Origin: Hymenobacter baengnokdamensis
Lineage (GTDB): Bacteria > Bacteroidota > Bacteroidia > Cytophagales > Hymenobacteraceae
Reading direction: 5' to 3'
NCBI RefSeq assembly: GCF_008728635.1
Contig: NZ_CP044285.1
Coordinates: 124,001 to 188,000 of the forward strand
DNA length: 64,000 bases
Both the position numbers and the translations under genes were made by a program. Under the pieces are notes generated by a model, which saw nothing but the letters and a program-made list of their open reading frames with translations, was not told where the DNA came from and made no database searches. Below are positions 24,042 through 33,990 of the stretch, in pieces. Each line of letters opens with the position of its first letter. Within the stretch, counting starts at the first letter, position 1.

Positions 24042-25358
24042 ATGCGCATCGTAGCACTAGTTTATCTGTTATGCCTGGGCCTGGCGCGGGTGGGGCTGGG
24101 GCAGCCTGGGGCACCCGCCGGCCCGGTGCGTGACCTGGCGTTTTATTTAACCCAGGCTCAGCAAAACAGCCCGCTGAGCCGCGATGTGCAAAACCAGGGC
24201 CGGGCCATTCAGCTCGAAACCGAGCGGCTGCGGGCTTTTTATACCAAGGCGCAGGGCACGCTGGTTGCCAACTACACGGCGGTGCCCGTATTATCGCTCG
24301 ACAATGGCCACCCGGTGCTGCGCTATTCGGCCGATGCCAGCAGCACCAAGTACATTGGCTACGACGTAGCGCTCAGCAACGGGGCGCTTTACCAGGGCTA
24401 TGCCCAACTCACGCAGCCGCTTTTCAATCAGAAGCGGTTTGAGGCGTTTGCCCAGCAAGCGCAGGGCCTGACGCTGAGCCAGCAGAACCTCTCGCGCCTC
24501 TCGCTGCACGACCTGGAGAAGCTGGTGGGCGACCAGTACATTCTGTGCCGGCAGGACCTGGACCAGCTGACGTACATCCGTGAGCTGCTCGGCATTCTGG
24601 ACCGGCAGCGCCTGCTGGTGCGCAAGCTCGTGGAAGCCAGCCTGCTAAAGCAGTCGGACTATGCCCTGCTTAGCATTGAGGTAGAAACCCAGCAGCTGTT
24701 TCTGAACACCTACCGCACGGCTTATCACCGCGACCTGCTCGACCTGAATGTGCTGTGCGGGCTGGGCGACACCACGGAGGTGCAGCTGGCCCCGCCCAAC
24801 CTGCCCCTGCGCCAGCGGACCCTGACCGGGCTGTCGGGCTTTGTGGAGCGCTACCGCCTCGATAGCCTGACGCTGGCCGCCAACCAGCAGGTGTTTGAGC
24901 TGCGCTACCGGCCCGTAGTCAATGCCTTCGCCAACGGCGGCCTGGAAGCCGTGTCATTTGCCGATATTCCGCAGCGGTTTGGGGTAAGCGCGGGCCTGAG
25001 CTTCAGTATGTTTCTGTTTGATGGCCACCAGCGCCAGCTGAGCCGCGACCGCACCACTGTGCTGCTCGAAACCACCCGCGCGTATCGCCGGAACTTTGCC
25101 ATCGTTAACCCCGTGCGGCAGGAGCGCCTGCTTTATGAGCTGCGGGCCCTGGAGCAGCGTCAGCGGCTGGCTAATGAGCAGATTGCCAGCTACCGGCAGG
25201 TGCTCGACTCGTACAAGCGCGAGGTTATCGCGGGGCAGCTTTCGGTGGTAAACTACGTGCAGGTACTCAAAAACTACGCGGCAGCCGCCCGCGACCTGGT
25301 ACTGCTGGAAAACAACCGCCTGCTGCTCATAAACGCTTACAACTACTGGACGTGGTAG
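24042..25358 (+). CDS. TolC-family outer-membrane efflux protein
   Basis: A 438-residue protein with a signal peptide (MRIVALVYLLCLGLARVGLGQ) and two long helical segments with the Leu/Ala/Gln-rich repeats of the outer membrane efflux (TolC) fold (about 30-200 and 240-430), interrupted by strand-rich barrel pieces (for example NAFANGGLEAVSFADIPQRFGVSAGLSF). It would form the trimeric exit duct. The GTG at 24036 is in frame, but the ATG at 24042 starts the signal peptide. First gene of a three-gene efflux operon with the adaptor and RND pump. Confidence 0.88.
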   Translation: MRIVALVYLLCLGLARVGLGQPGAPAGPVRDLAFYLTQAQQNSPLSRDVQNQGRAIQLETERLRAFYTKAQGTLVANYTAVPVLSLDNGHPVLRYSADASSTKYIGYDVALSNGALYQGYAQLTQPLFNQKRFEAFAQQAQGLTLSQQNLSRLSLHDLEKLVGDQYILCRQDLDQLTYIRELLGILDRQRLLVRKLVEASLLKQSDYALLSIEVETQQLFLNTYRTAYHRDLLDLNVLCGLGDTTEVQLAPPNLPLRQRTLTGLSGFVERYRLDSLTLAANQQVFELRYRPVVNAFANGGLEAVSFADIPQRFGVSAGLSFSMFLFDGHQRQLSRDRTTVLLETTRAYRRNFAIVNPVRQERLLYELRALEQRQRLANEQIASYRQVLDSYKREVIAGQLSVVNYVQVLKNYAAAARDLVLLENNRLLLINAYNYWTW

Positions 25359-25391
25359 GCTTACCATTCTTTGCCTAAACACAAAAAAGAA

Positions 25392-25479
25392 CGTCATGCT
25401 GAGCTTGTCGAAGCATCTCTACCGCGCCATTGAATAGCCCGGATAGCGGTAGAGTTGCTTCGACAAGCTCAGTCTGACA
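25392..25479. repeat. Intergenic palindrome of the GAGCTTGTCGAAGCA type
   Basis: Arms of 34 bases (25392-25425 and 25446-25479) pair with a few mismatches around a 20-base loop; the core GCTGAGCTTGTCGAAGCA is nearly perfect. It lies inside the efflux operon, between the TolC and adaptor genes, where it could act as an RNA stem. Confidence 0.85.
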
Positions 25480-25517
25480 GACGGATTTCACGGCTTCGTG
25501 CCAGTTTGCTCTTGCTT

Positions 25518-26450
25518 ATGCGCACTCGACTTTCATTTTATCTATTCTGCTGCTTACCGGCCATTATCCTCGGCGCCTGCCACGGCGGGGCGGCCCCCGA
25601 CGATGAAGCGGCCGGCCCCCCACCCCGCGCCCAGGTGCAGGCAGTGCAGGTCAGCACCCAAAACCTGACGCAGTACCGCACCTTCCCGGCTACTTCGACC
25701 TACCCGCGCAAAAGCACCGTGACGGCCCCCGTGGCGGCCTACGTTACGGGCGTAAGGGTGCGACTGGGCGACCGCGTGACGGCGGGCCAGGTACTGTTCA
25801 CCCTCGAAACCAAGGAGCGCCGGGCCCTCGGCGGCTCGGTGCAGCGCATCGACCCTTCGCTCAAGGGCTTCGGTCTGGTAGCGGTAACGGCCCCGGCCAG
25901 CGGCATCGTAAGCCTGCTCAACATTCAGCAATCGGGCGATTACTTACTCGAAGGTACTCCTTTGTGTACCGTAGCCGAAAGCAGCCAGCTTGTGTTTCAG
26001 CTGAACCTGCCCTACGAGTACCACTCGCTGGCCATGGGTCAGCCCACCTGCACCATCATCCTGCCCGACAGCACGCACCTCACGGGCACGGTGCAGGCCC
26101 CGCTGGCCAGCGTCAGCCCCGGCCAGTCAGAAGTATTCCTGGTGCGGCCCAGCAACCCGCCGGGCGTTATCCCCGAAAACCTGATTGTGCAGGTGCGCCT
26201 CACTCAGGCCAAGCGGCCCAATGCCCAAACCCTGCCCACGGCCTGCGTGCTGGCCGATGAAACACTGCATAATTTCTGGGTGATGAAGCTGGTCAATGAC
26301 TCGACGGCGGTAAAAGTCCCGGTGGTGCTGGGGGTGCAGCAGCCGGGCCAGCTTGAAATCAAGAGCCCGACCTTTAACCCGAACGACCGCATCCTGAGCG
26401 TGGGCAACTACGGCCTGGCCGACACGGCTAAAGTGAAGCTGGTACGATGA
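25518..26450 (+). CDS. RND periplasmic adaptor lipoprotein (HlyD family)
   Basis: A 310-residue protein. The lipoprotein signal has lipobox LGAC (Cys near 24). The barrel-sandwich/lipoyl part is visible as YPRKSTVTAPVAAYVTGVRVRLGDRVTAGQVLF and VTAPASGIVSLLNIQQSGDYLLEGTPLC, followed by beta-barrel and membrane-proximal domains. It links the RND pump with the TolC duct. The ATG at 25518 is the lipoprotein start. Its stop overlaps the RND start in an ATGA, so translation is coupled. The usual helical hairpin between the lipoyl halves is very short here. Confidence 0.88.
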   Translation: MRTRLSFYLFCCLPAIILGACHGGAAPDDEAAGPPPRAQVQAVQVSTQNLTQYRTFPATSTYPRKSTVTAPVAAYVTGVRVRLGDRVTAGQVLFTLETKERRALGGSVQRIDPSLKGFGLVAVTAPASGIVSLLNIQQSGDYLLEGTPLCTVAESSQLVFQLNLPYEYHSLAMGQPTCTIILPDSTHLTGTVQAPLASVSPGQSEVFLVRPSNPPGVIPENLIVQVRLTQAKRPNAQTLPTACVLADETLHNFWVMKLVNDSTAVKVPVVLGVQQPGQLEIKSPTFNPNDRILSVGNYGLADTAKVKLVR

Positions 26451-29400
26451 GCGAGCCTACGACTACCAACCCGCCACCGGTGCCGCCCACCCCTGCCGGC
26501 CCGGCCCCCATCGGCCCCGCCGACACTACCTATTTTCAGACCTACCGCAAGCCCATTCTGCTGGTGGGCCTGCTCTTGCTGGCCGTGGGCCTGTTTGCGT
26601 ACTCGCGGATGCAAACGGCGCTGTTTCCGGAAGTTACCTTCCCCAAGATTACGCTCATCGCCGATGCCGGCCAGCAGCCCATCGACCGCATGATGATAAC
26701 CGTGACCAAGCCGCTGGAAGCCGCCGTGAAGCGGGTGAAAGGCGTAACGGTGGTGAAGAGCAGCACCAGCCGGGGCTCGTGCGTGATTCAGGTATTTCTG
26801 AACTGGAACGTGGATGTGTACAGCACCAAATCGCAGCTCGAAAGCCGGGTAAATGAGATAAAAGGCCTGCTGCCTGCGGGCGTCACCATCGCCACCGAGG
26901 CCATGAACCAGTCGCTTTTCCCGGTGCTGGGCTACTCCCTGGAAAGCAGCTCGCGCTCGCCCATTGCCCTGCGCGACGCGGCTAACCTGCTGGCCCGGCC
27001 CTTGTTTTCGCAGGTATCCGGCGCCTCCAACGTGGTGGTGCGCGGTGGCAAGGCCAAGCAGTTTGTGGTCATTCCGGACCCCGCCCGGCTGGCCGGGCAG
27101 CGCGTCACTTCGGCCCAGCTGCAAGCTGCCTTTGCGGCGACCAACTTTGTGCAGTCGGCCGGCAACCTGGCCAGCTTCCGCCGGCTCTACCTCACCCTGG
27201 CCGATACCCGCCTGGGCTCGGTCGATGACCTGAAGCACGTGGTTATCCGGGCCGACTCGGGCCGCGTGGTGCGGGTGCAGGACGTGGCGACCGTGGATAT
27301 TCAGGAGCAGCAGGAATTTGTTATTATCAATGCCAACGGCCACGACGCCGTGCTCATCGACCTGGTGAAGCAGCAGGGCGTCGACCTCACCACTTTTGCC
27401 CGCGATGCCCACGCCAAGGCGGCTGAGCTGCGCCGGCTGCTGCCGCCGGGCATGACGCTGAAGCCCTACTACGACCAGTCGGTATTCGTGAGCGACAGCA
27501 TTGGCAGCGTTATCCACAGCATTGTAGAAGGGCTGGCCCTGGCCATTCTCGTCATGATAGTGTTTCTGCGCTCGTGGCGGGCCAGCCTGGCGGTGCTGCT
27601 TACCATTCCGGTTACGGTCTGCTTCACGCTGCTGGTGCTCTACCTGTTTGGCATTACCCTGGATATTATGTCGCTGGGCGCCATCGCCGCGTCGGTAGGG
27701 CTGATTATCGACGATGCCATCGTCATCATTGAGCAGATATACAGGGGCCATGAGGAAAACCCGGACTATAGCAACTCACGCGTGGTGCGCGAGGCCATTC
27801 GCGGCCTGTTTCCGGCAATGGTAGCATCGTCGCTGAGCACCATCGTCATCCACTTTCCATTCCGGCTGATGAGCGGCCTGGCCGGCAGCTTCTTCAAGGA
27901 ACTATCAGACACCATGCAGATTACCATGGTCTGCTCGTTTCTGGTAACCTGGCTGCTGCTGCCGGTGCTGCACTTGTTTATCGGCTACCGGGCGGGCAAA
28001 AACGCCCACGCTCACAACGCGGCCCAGGAGCAGGCCAACAAGCTCAGCTGGCTCACCAACCTGTTTGCCCGGCCGCTGCTGGCGCTGGTGCTGCTGCTGG
28101 GGCTGGGGGCAGGCGCCTACCTAGCCGCCGGCCGCCTCGAAACCGGCTTCCTGCCCGACCTCGACGAGGGTACCATTGTGCTCGACTACCACGCCCCGCC
28201 CGGCACCAGCCAGGCCGAAACCGACCGCATGCTGCGCCAGGTAGAGCGCGATATTATTACCAAGCACCCCGAAATTGAAAGCTATTCGCGACGCACCGGC
28301 ATCGGGCTGGCCTTCGATACCCGGCCGCCCGAGTACGGCGACTATTCCATTCAGCTGAAGCGCGACCACAAGCTGAGCACGCCCGAGGTTATTGCCCAGC
28401 TGCGCCAGCGCATTGAAGCCACCCAGCCGGCGCTGACGGTAGATTTTGGCCAGCGCATCTCCGACCTGCTCGGCGATTTGATGAGCTCGTCCAAGCCTAT
28501 TGAAATCAAGCTGTTCGGCGACGACCAGGCCACCCTCGAAAAACTCTCGCAGCAAACGGGCAAAGTACTGGCGAAAGTGCCCGGCGTGGCCGACATCAAC
28601 GACGGCCTGGTGCCCTCGGGGCCCAGCATCGTCTTTCGGCCCGACGTAGCCAAGCTCGCGCTCTACGGCCTTACCCCGCTCGACTTTCAGGCCCAGCTCA
28701 GCAACCTGGTGGGCGGCCAGCTGCTGGGCAACGGCACAACCCAGGCCAGCATTTCACCGGCCCAGGCGGGCTCGCTCGGGGCATTCAGGTGGGCCAGGTG
28801 CAGGATGGCGAGCAGATGCGCCAGGTGCTGCTGCGCTTCGTCGACTTCAAGCAGAACAGCCTGGCCCAGCTGCAAAAGCAGGTTATCTTCCTGCCCAGCG
28901 GCAGTCCCCGGCCCCTGCCCTTCTTTGCTACTATCGACGTGGAGCCCGGCAACGTGGAGCTGCGGCGCGAAGACCTGAAGTCGGTAGCTGTGCTCACCGC
29001 CCGCCTCGACGGGCGCGACCTGGGCTCGGCCGTGCAGGCCATCCGGCAGCAGGTGAGCCGGCAGATAACCCTGCCGCCGGGCTATACCATCGTGTACGGC
29101 GGGGCCTATGCCGAGCAGCAGTCGTCGTTTCGCGAGCTGGAGCTGATTTTGCTCACGGCCAGCATGCTGGTGTTCGCGGTGCTGCTCTTTCTGTTTCGGG
29201 AGTGGCTGATAGCCGTGCTCGTGCTCTTTATCTCGGTGATGGGTATCACGGGCTGCCTGCTGGGCTTGTTCTTCGCCGGTATTCCGCTCAACGTGAGCAG
29301 CTACACGGGCATTATCATGATAGTGGGCATAATCGCAGAAAATGCTATATTTACGGTGCATCAGTTCTACGACTCGCTGCGCGAAACCGGCGACGTGGAC

Positions 29401-29649
29401 ACGGCCATTCGCTACGCCATTGCCCTGCGCATCCGGCCCAAGCTGATGACGGCCATCGGGGCTATTCTGGCGCTTTCGCCGCTGGCGCTGGGCATTGGCC
29501 TGGGGGCCCAGATGCAGCAGCCGCTGGCCGTGGCCGTGATTGGCGGCTTCCTGGTGGCGCTGCCCATGCTGCTGTTTGTGCTGCCCACCGGCATGCGCCT
29601 GATTTATCATCGTCGCAACGCCGCCCAGGAGCTGGCGGAGCGCGGCTAG
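26447..29649 (+). pseudogene. RND efflux permease (AcrB/CusA superfamily), frameshifted
   Basis: Two frames (26447-28978 and the tail of 28789-29649) together encode a pump of about 1067 residues, the usual RND length. Visible: the TM1 region after a Pro-rich N-tail, the periplasmic porter domain, the TM4 region with SLGAIAASVGLIIDDAIVIIE (conserved Asp pair), FLPDLDEGTIVLDYHAPPG, and the second half with GAYAEQQSSFRELELILL and IIMIVGIIAENAIFTVHQFYD. The frames are broken by one missing base in a G4 run at 28778-28781; adding a G restores LGGIQVGQVQDGEQ. It may be a sequencing error, because no other decay is seen. The export substrate is not evident. Confidence 0.85.
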
Positions 29650-29709
29650 CACGCCTACCTGCCCGACGACATTTACGCTTTAGATACGAGGCCGTTGACG
29701 AGTAAACAG

Positions 29710-29746
29710 AAAAGCCCTTCGGTATAAAACACCGAAGGGCTTTTTT
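29710..29746. terminator. Terminator between RND pump and YncE-like gene
   Basis: The stem AAAAGCCCTTCGGT/ACCGAAGGGCTTTTTT with an 8-base loop serves convergent genes. Confidence 0.8.
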
Positions 29747-29767
29747 ACTTCCAGAACCTGCTGTTGC

Positions 29768-30814
29768 TTATTTGCCATACTCCAGCACCCGGAACGTGCC
29801 GGGCACGATGCTGGGCCGCGGGTGCGGGTTTTCGGTAGTGGCGGCCGGCGCGGGGCCGTAATCGGCGGTGCAGGTGAAGATATGGTGCGAAACCGGGTTC
29901 AGGGAAATGGTGCGGGCTCCCTTTTGGGTGGGCACGTTGGCCACCACAGTGTATTTAGTCGGCGAGTCCTGGTGAATGACGGTGAACGTGCCCGACCCGT
30001 TGGAGGTCACAATATTTTGGGTGGCGGGGTCAAATACGGCCCCGTCGACCCCGGCCCCAATGGGCAGCACGGCGATTTGCTTGCCGGTCTTGCTGTCGGT
30101 GACGATGAGTTTCTCGTTGTGGCAGGCGCTGAACAGCCGGTTATTTTTGGGGTCGAAGCCCAGGCCGGTGGGCTCTTCGCCGGGGGCCAGCTTGTGGCGC
30201 AGGCGCACCGCCAGGGTTTTGGCGTCGAACTCAATCACCTCGCTCTTATCTTCGACGTTGGCGAAGATGTGGCCTTTGCCATCGGTGGCCGGCGCTTCGA
30301 TATCGCCCTCCAGCTCGGCAGTACCTTCTACTGCGCCGGTGGTGGCGTTGAGCACGGTGCTTTTGCCGCCGTTGTTGCTAAACAAAAACACGCGCTTGGA
30401 AAAGGCGTCGTAGAGCAAGGCATCGGGCTTGGGCCCGGTCGGAATGGGCTCACCAATGGGTTTGAAGGTAGTAAGGTCAAATACCACGCAGGTATTGTTG
30501 CGGCCGCAGGTAATATAGCCGCGGTTTGCGCTGGGCACCACGTCGATGCCGTGTACGCCGGGCGTATTGGCGATGGTACCGATAACCTTGCGCGTGGCCA
30601 GGTCTACCACCTCCACCTGGGTCCCGTGCGAGAGATACAGGCGCTTGCCGGCGGGGTCTACGTTCAGGTAATCCCAGCCGCCCTCCCCACCAATGGGGAT
30701 GGTATTGAGCAGGCGATAGGGTGCCGGGCCAGCGGCGGCCGGCGCAGTTTGGGCCAGGGCTGCACCACTGACGAGGCTAAACGCTAGCGGAGCGGCGAGC
30801 AGTAGATATTTCAT
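29768..30814 (-). CDS. Exported YncE-like beta-propeller protein
   Basis: A 348-residue protein with a signal peptide (MKYLLLAAPLAFSLVSGAALAQ) and repeated blades of the YVTN/YncE type, each about 40 residues, for example GGWDYLNVDPAGKRLYLSHG, PGVHGIDVVPSANRGYIT and GKGHIFANVEDKSEVIEFD. Such seven-bladed propellers bind a partner or ligand outside the cytoplasm and usually have no catalytic residues. The start at 30814 begins the signal peptide. No operon partner: the next gene upstream on this strand is 290 bases away. Confidence 0.88.
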   Translation of the reverse strand: MKYLLLAAPLAFSLVSGAALAQTAPAAAGPAPYRLLNTIPIGGEGGWDYLNVDPAGKRLYLSHGTQVEVVDLATRKVIGTIANTPGVHGIDVVPSANRGYITCGRNNTCVVFDLTTFKPIGEPIPTGPKPDALLYDAFSKRVFLFSNNGGKSTVLNATTGAVEGTAELEGDIEAPATDGKGHIFANVEDKSEVIEFDAKTLAVRLRHKLAPGEEPTGLGFDPKNNRLFSACHNEKLIVTDSKTGKQIAVLPIGAGVDGAVFDPATQNIVTSNGSGTFTVIHQDSPTKYTVVANVPTQKGARTISLNPVSHHIFTCTADYGPAPAATTENPHPRPSIVPGTFRVLEYGK

Positions 30815-31103
30815 GCGTTCGGGTTGGAAAAGAAATTTTAGACCAAGTTGAGCCACAACTCTGTAGAGAAGTTGAAGGACCAGCTGGAAGCAAGCACCTG
30901 TCGCCAGGCTAGGATTTCATAGTTCGGACTCCAGGTCAGCGCACATGGCTTATGCTTGGGGGCGCCTCACGGGCCCTTTGAGACTGGCCTCTTCCGAAAA
31001 GCAAGGCGCATCTTCCTTAAGAGCTGATAAGTTAGCTCCTATCACGGTGCCCGAATGGCAGCTCACCGGAATCTGAACGAACTGCCGGCTATCCGGCTTT
31101 GGC

Positions 31104-32294
31104 CTACTGGCTGCCAGCGGGCTGGCCGAGCCCAAGCAGCACCTGCTCCGTCAGGGCGCACTGCTGCTGATGCGAGTAACGGGCCAGTACGTGGGCTTTT
31201 GCCTGGCGGCCCAGCCGGGCCGCCAGGTCAGGGGATTGCAGCAAGCGCTCGATAGCCGCGTTCAACGCCTCTGCATTATGCAGCGGGAATAGCAAGCCGG
31301 TTTGGCCGTCATCCACCAGCTCGAGGGTGCCGCCGGTGGCGCAGGCCACCACCGGCAGGCCGGTGGCCTGCGCCTCCAGGGTCACCATGCCGTAGGTTTC
31401 GTTGGTAGAAGCTACCAGGGCAATATCAAGCGCCCGGTAAGCTACTTCGGGCTGCAAGGTAAATGGCCGCACGTGTACCACCTGGCTCAGACGCAGGCGC
31501 CTGATGCGGGCGAGCACGCGGTTTTTATAGCCATTGCCTTCGTTCAACGTCGACTCGCCCACCAGCAGCAGCTGCAGCTGCGGGTACTGCTGGCGCAGGC
31601 GGGCCAATGCCTTTACCACAAATTTCTGGCCCTTGCCCCGGTCGAAGCGCCCAATGAGCCCGAGCAGCACGGTGCCCGGCGCGAGCGACAAACCCAGCTG
31701 AGCGCGGGCTTCGGCCTGCGTGAGTGACGAATAGGCAAACTTTTTCAGCTCAATGCCCAGCGGCACTACGTGCAGCCGGGTGGCCGGCAGCCGGGTTTTG
31801 GTGAGCACCTGCCGGGCCAGCCCTGGCAAGGGCGTCAGCCACGCATCAAGGGCCCGGTAGCGCAGCGTATGGATGAGGCCGCGCTTGGCTATTCCCAGCT
31901 GCATGTGCTGCTGATAAACCAGGCGCAGGGAGGGAACCCAGCATTTCTTGCAGAGCACCGCCAGGCCCAGGTCGCCGTTGCGCGTCACCACCAGCGACTG
32001 GGTGCCAAAGTGGCGCAGCACCTCGGCCAACTGCCGCGCGGCCACTATATCCACTGCTTTTAAGCGGTTGCGCAGCACCACCACCGGCAAATTCAGCTCC
32101 TGGGCCCGCGCCGCCATAGGCGAATCGGGCAGGGTAATGAGCTGCACAGCCCACCCCCGCTGTTGCATCCACCCGGCGAAGCGCACCGTATTCAGCTCCA
32201 GGCCGCCCCAACTTCTCGACAGGCACAGCAGCGAAAGCGCAAATCCGCCGGTGGAAACAGCGACCCGCTCGACAGTAGCAGCAACAGCGTTCAT
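31104..32294 (-). CDS. Family 4 glycosyltransferase
   Basis: A 396-residue GT-B protein. The N-terminal half has GGLELNTVRFAGWM (the Gly-rich acceptor loop), and the C-terminal half has VLLGLIGRFDRGKGQKFVVKAL and the donor-binding VASTNETYGMVTLEAQATGLPVVA with the conserved E-x7-E arrangement. It would transfer a sugar from a nucleotide donor, probably in cell-surface glycan synthesis. The ATG at 32294 starts the domain; earlier in-frame ATGs add a short basic tail. It stands alone between two long gaps. Confidence 0.88.
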   Translation of the reverse strand: MNAVAATVERVAVSTGGFALSLLCLSRSWGGLELNTVRFAGWMQQRGWAVQLITLPDSPMAARAQELNLPVVVLRNRLKAVDIVAARQLAEVLRHFGTQSLVVTRNGDLGLAVLCKKCWVPSLRLVYQQHMQLGIAKRGLIHTLRYRALDAWLTPLPGLARQVLTKTRLPATRLHVVPLGIELKKFAYSSLTQAEARAQLGLSLAPGTVLLGLIGRFDRGKGQKFVVKALARLRQQYPQLQLLLVGESTLNEGNGYKNRVLARIRRLRLSQVVHVRPFTLQPEVAYRALDIALVASTNETYGMVTLEAQATGLPVVACATGGTLELVDDGQTGLLFPLHNAEALNAAIERLLQSPDLAARLGRQAKAHVLARYSHQQQCALTEQVLLGLGQPAGSQ

Positions 32295-32852
32295 AGCAAC
32301 CTTTTTCACTAGCCAACCAACCATCCAAGGCAACCGAAAACAGGCTGGCACTCTGTTTTACAAGCTGTATTTCCTCTGTAGCCCGTGCCTTCAGCCTTTG
32401 CTCGCGTCTTAAATCATCAGCAAATTAGCCTGCCTCATGCCCGTTACGGATTAACCAGACGGGTTTCATCGACTAACATTGGTATTGTATCGACCACCAG
32501 CCTGGCGGCCGCTTACTGTTCCGACCGGACAGCAGGATACTTCATTTTGCCTTCAGCCTGGCGCTGTGCCAAGCCTCTGAATTCTGGTTTGTCGGCGGGC
32601 TGCTGGGCCCTGGCCGCAGGTTTAGCCACTGTCAACTTACCGATACCCGCCCCAGCACCCCGCTACCTGGCCGAAGGCCGCCGCCCTTGCCCGCAAAAAG
32701 CAGAAAAGCCCTGCCCTGCTCAAAACAACTTGGGAGTAAAGCGCTTTTGCCTCAGAAGCTTATCCGGCCCACCACTGGTAAGTTCTTAAGCTATTTCGCT
32801 GCCGCCAGCCGCAGCAGCGGCCCCTGAGGTTTCTCCCGCGCCGGACCGGCCG
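32295..32852. other. Gene-free gap of about 560 bases
   Basis: No coding pattern that I trust; the one long plus-strand frame (32385-32789) has no family resemblance and a Cys/Ser/Arg-rich composition. Pieces of GC-rich repeats (GGCGGGCTGCTGGGCCCTGGCCG) are present. A promoter stands at the right end. Confidence 0.4.
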
Positions 32853-32860
32853 TATCTTTG
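32853..32860 (+). promoter_or_regulatory. Promoter -7 box of the ferredoxin-NADP reductase gene
   Basis: TATCTTTG matches TAnnTTTG; a TTT element lies 20 bases upstream (32830-32832). The start codon is 35 bases downstream. Confidence 0.5.
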
Positions 32861-32894
32861 TACTCATTCTAAATATTAATGCCTTTTTGCCTGA

Positions 32895-33911
32895 ATGTCT
32901 GCTGTAATTTCCACTGATATCTGCATCATCGGGGCGGGCCCCGTGGGGCTGTTTGCCGTATTTGAAGCCGGCTTGCTGAAGCTGCGCTGCCACGTAGTAG
33001 ATGCGCTGCCCCAGCCGGGCGGGCAGCTTTCGGAGATATATCCAAAAAAGCCTATATACGACATTCCGGGCTTCCCCGAGATTCTGGCCGGCGATTTGGT
33101 CGATAATCTGCTGAAGCAGATTGCGCCCTTCCACCCCACTTTCACGCTGGGCGAGCGGGTCGAGCGCTTCGCCAAACTCGACGACGGCTCGTTTCAGCTT
33201 TACACCACCGATGGCACCGAGATTCAGTGCAAGGCGGTGGCCATCGCGGGCGGGCTGGGCTCGTTTGAGCCGCGCAAGCCGGCCGTCGAAAACCTCGAGC
33301 GCTTCGAGGGCGGTAAGGGGGTGCACTACATGGTGCGCGACCCCGAGCACTTCCGGGATAAGAAAATCGTGATTGCGGGCGGCGGCGACTCGGCCCTCGA
33401 CTGGACCAACTTCCTGGCCAACGTGGCTGCCGATGTGACGCTCGTGCATCGCGGCACCACCTTTCGCGGCGCGGCCGACTCGGCCGAAAAGGTCAAAAAC
33501 CTGCACGAAGCCGGTAAAATCAAGCTCGTGCTCAGCTCCAACGTAACGCACCTGCACGGCAATGGCCACTTGGAGCAGGTTACCATCACCGGCAACGATG
33601 GCCGCACCGAAACGGTGCCGCTCGATGCCTTCGTGCCGCTCTTTGGCCTCACGCCCAAGCTCGGGCCAATCGGCGACTGGGGCCTGGCCCTCGACAACGA
33701 TGCCGTAGTGGTTGATACTGTGGATTACAGCACCTCCCTGCCCGGAGTATATGCTATTGGCGATATTAACACCTATCCCGGCAAGCTCAAGCTCATTCTG
33801 TGCGGCTTTCACGAGGCGGCACTTATGTGCCAGGGCGCGTTTAAGTACATCTACCCCGATAAGAAATACACCCTCAAGTACACCACCGTCAACGGGGCAC
33901 CATCCCTTTAA
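32895..33911 (+). CDS. Ferredoxin-NADP reductase (TrxR-like flavoprotein)
   Basis: A 338-residue flavoprotein. The FAD-binding GAGPVGLFAVFEAGL is near the N-terminus (about 13-27), the NADPH-binding GGGDSAL(DW) in the middle, and the second FAD segment VYAIGDINTYPGKLKLIL near 280. There is no redox-active CxxC, so this is not a thioredoxin reductase; the length and lack of that motif match the TrxR-like ferredoxin-NADP reductases. It should transfer electrons between NADPH and the 2Fe-2S ferredoxin encoded 80 bases downstream. The ATG at 32895 fits. Confidence 0.92.
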   Translation: MSAVISTDICIIGAGPVGLFAVFEAGLLKLRCHVVDALPQPGGQLSEIYPKKPIYDIPGFPEILAGDLVDNLLKQIAPFHPTFTLGERVERFAKLDDGSFQLYTTDGTEIQCKAVAIAGGLGSFEPRKPAVENLERFEGGKGVHYMVRDPEHFRDKKIVIAGGGDSALDWTNFLANVAADVTLVHRGTTFRGAADSAEKVKNLHEAGKIKLVLSSNVTHLHGNGHLEQVTITGNDGRTETVPLDAFVPLFGLTPKLGPIGDWGLALDNDAVVVDTVDYSTSLPGVYAIGDINTYPGKLKLILCGFHEAALMCQGAFKYIYPDKKYTLKYTTVNGAPSL

Positions 33912-33915
33912 GGAA

Positions 33916-33977
33916 GTTAAAAGGTAAGAGCTAAGATTTGGGCCGATTGTGCTCATTCTTGACTATTACCTTTTAAC
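33916..33977. repeat. Short intergenic palindrome
   Basis: GTTAAAAGGTAA (33916-33927) and TTACCTTTTAAC (33966-33977) are perfect 12-bp arms in the gap between the reductase and the ferredoxin. Confidence 0.6.
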
Positions 33978-33990
33978 TCATATCCTCTTT

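Noticed and set aside
26408..27751. 447-residue minus-strand frame under the RND pump
   Set aside because: Shadow of the RND gene, with a His/Gly/Gln-rich composition typical of antisense frames in GC-rich genes.
32385..32789. 134-residue open frame in the gap before the ferredoxin-NADP reductase
   Set aside because: No signal peptide, domain or family resemblance; Cys/Ser/Arg-rich. A promoter of the next gene lies just downstream.
33916..33977. Palindrome between reductase and ferredoxin as an intrinsic terminator
   Set aside because: No T-run after the stem and a loop of 38 bases; the two genes probably form an operon.
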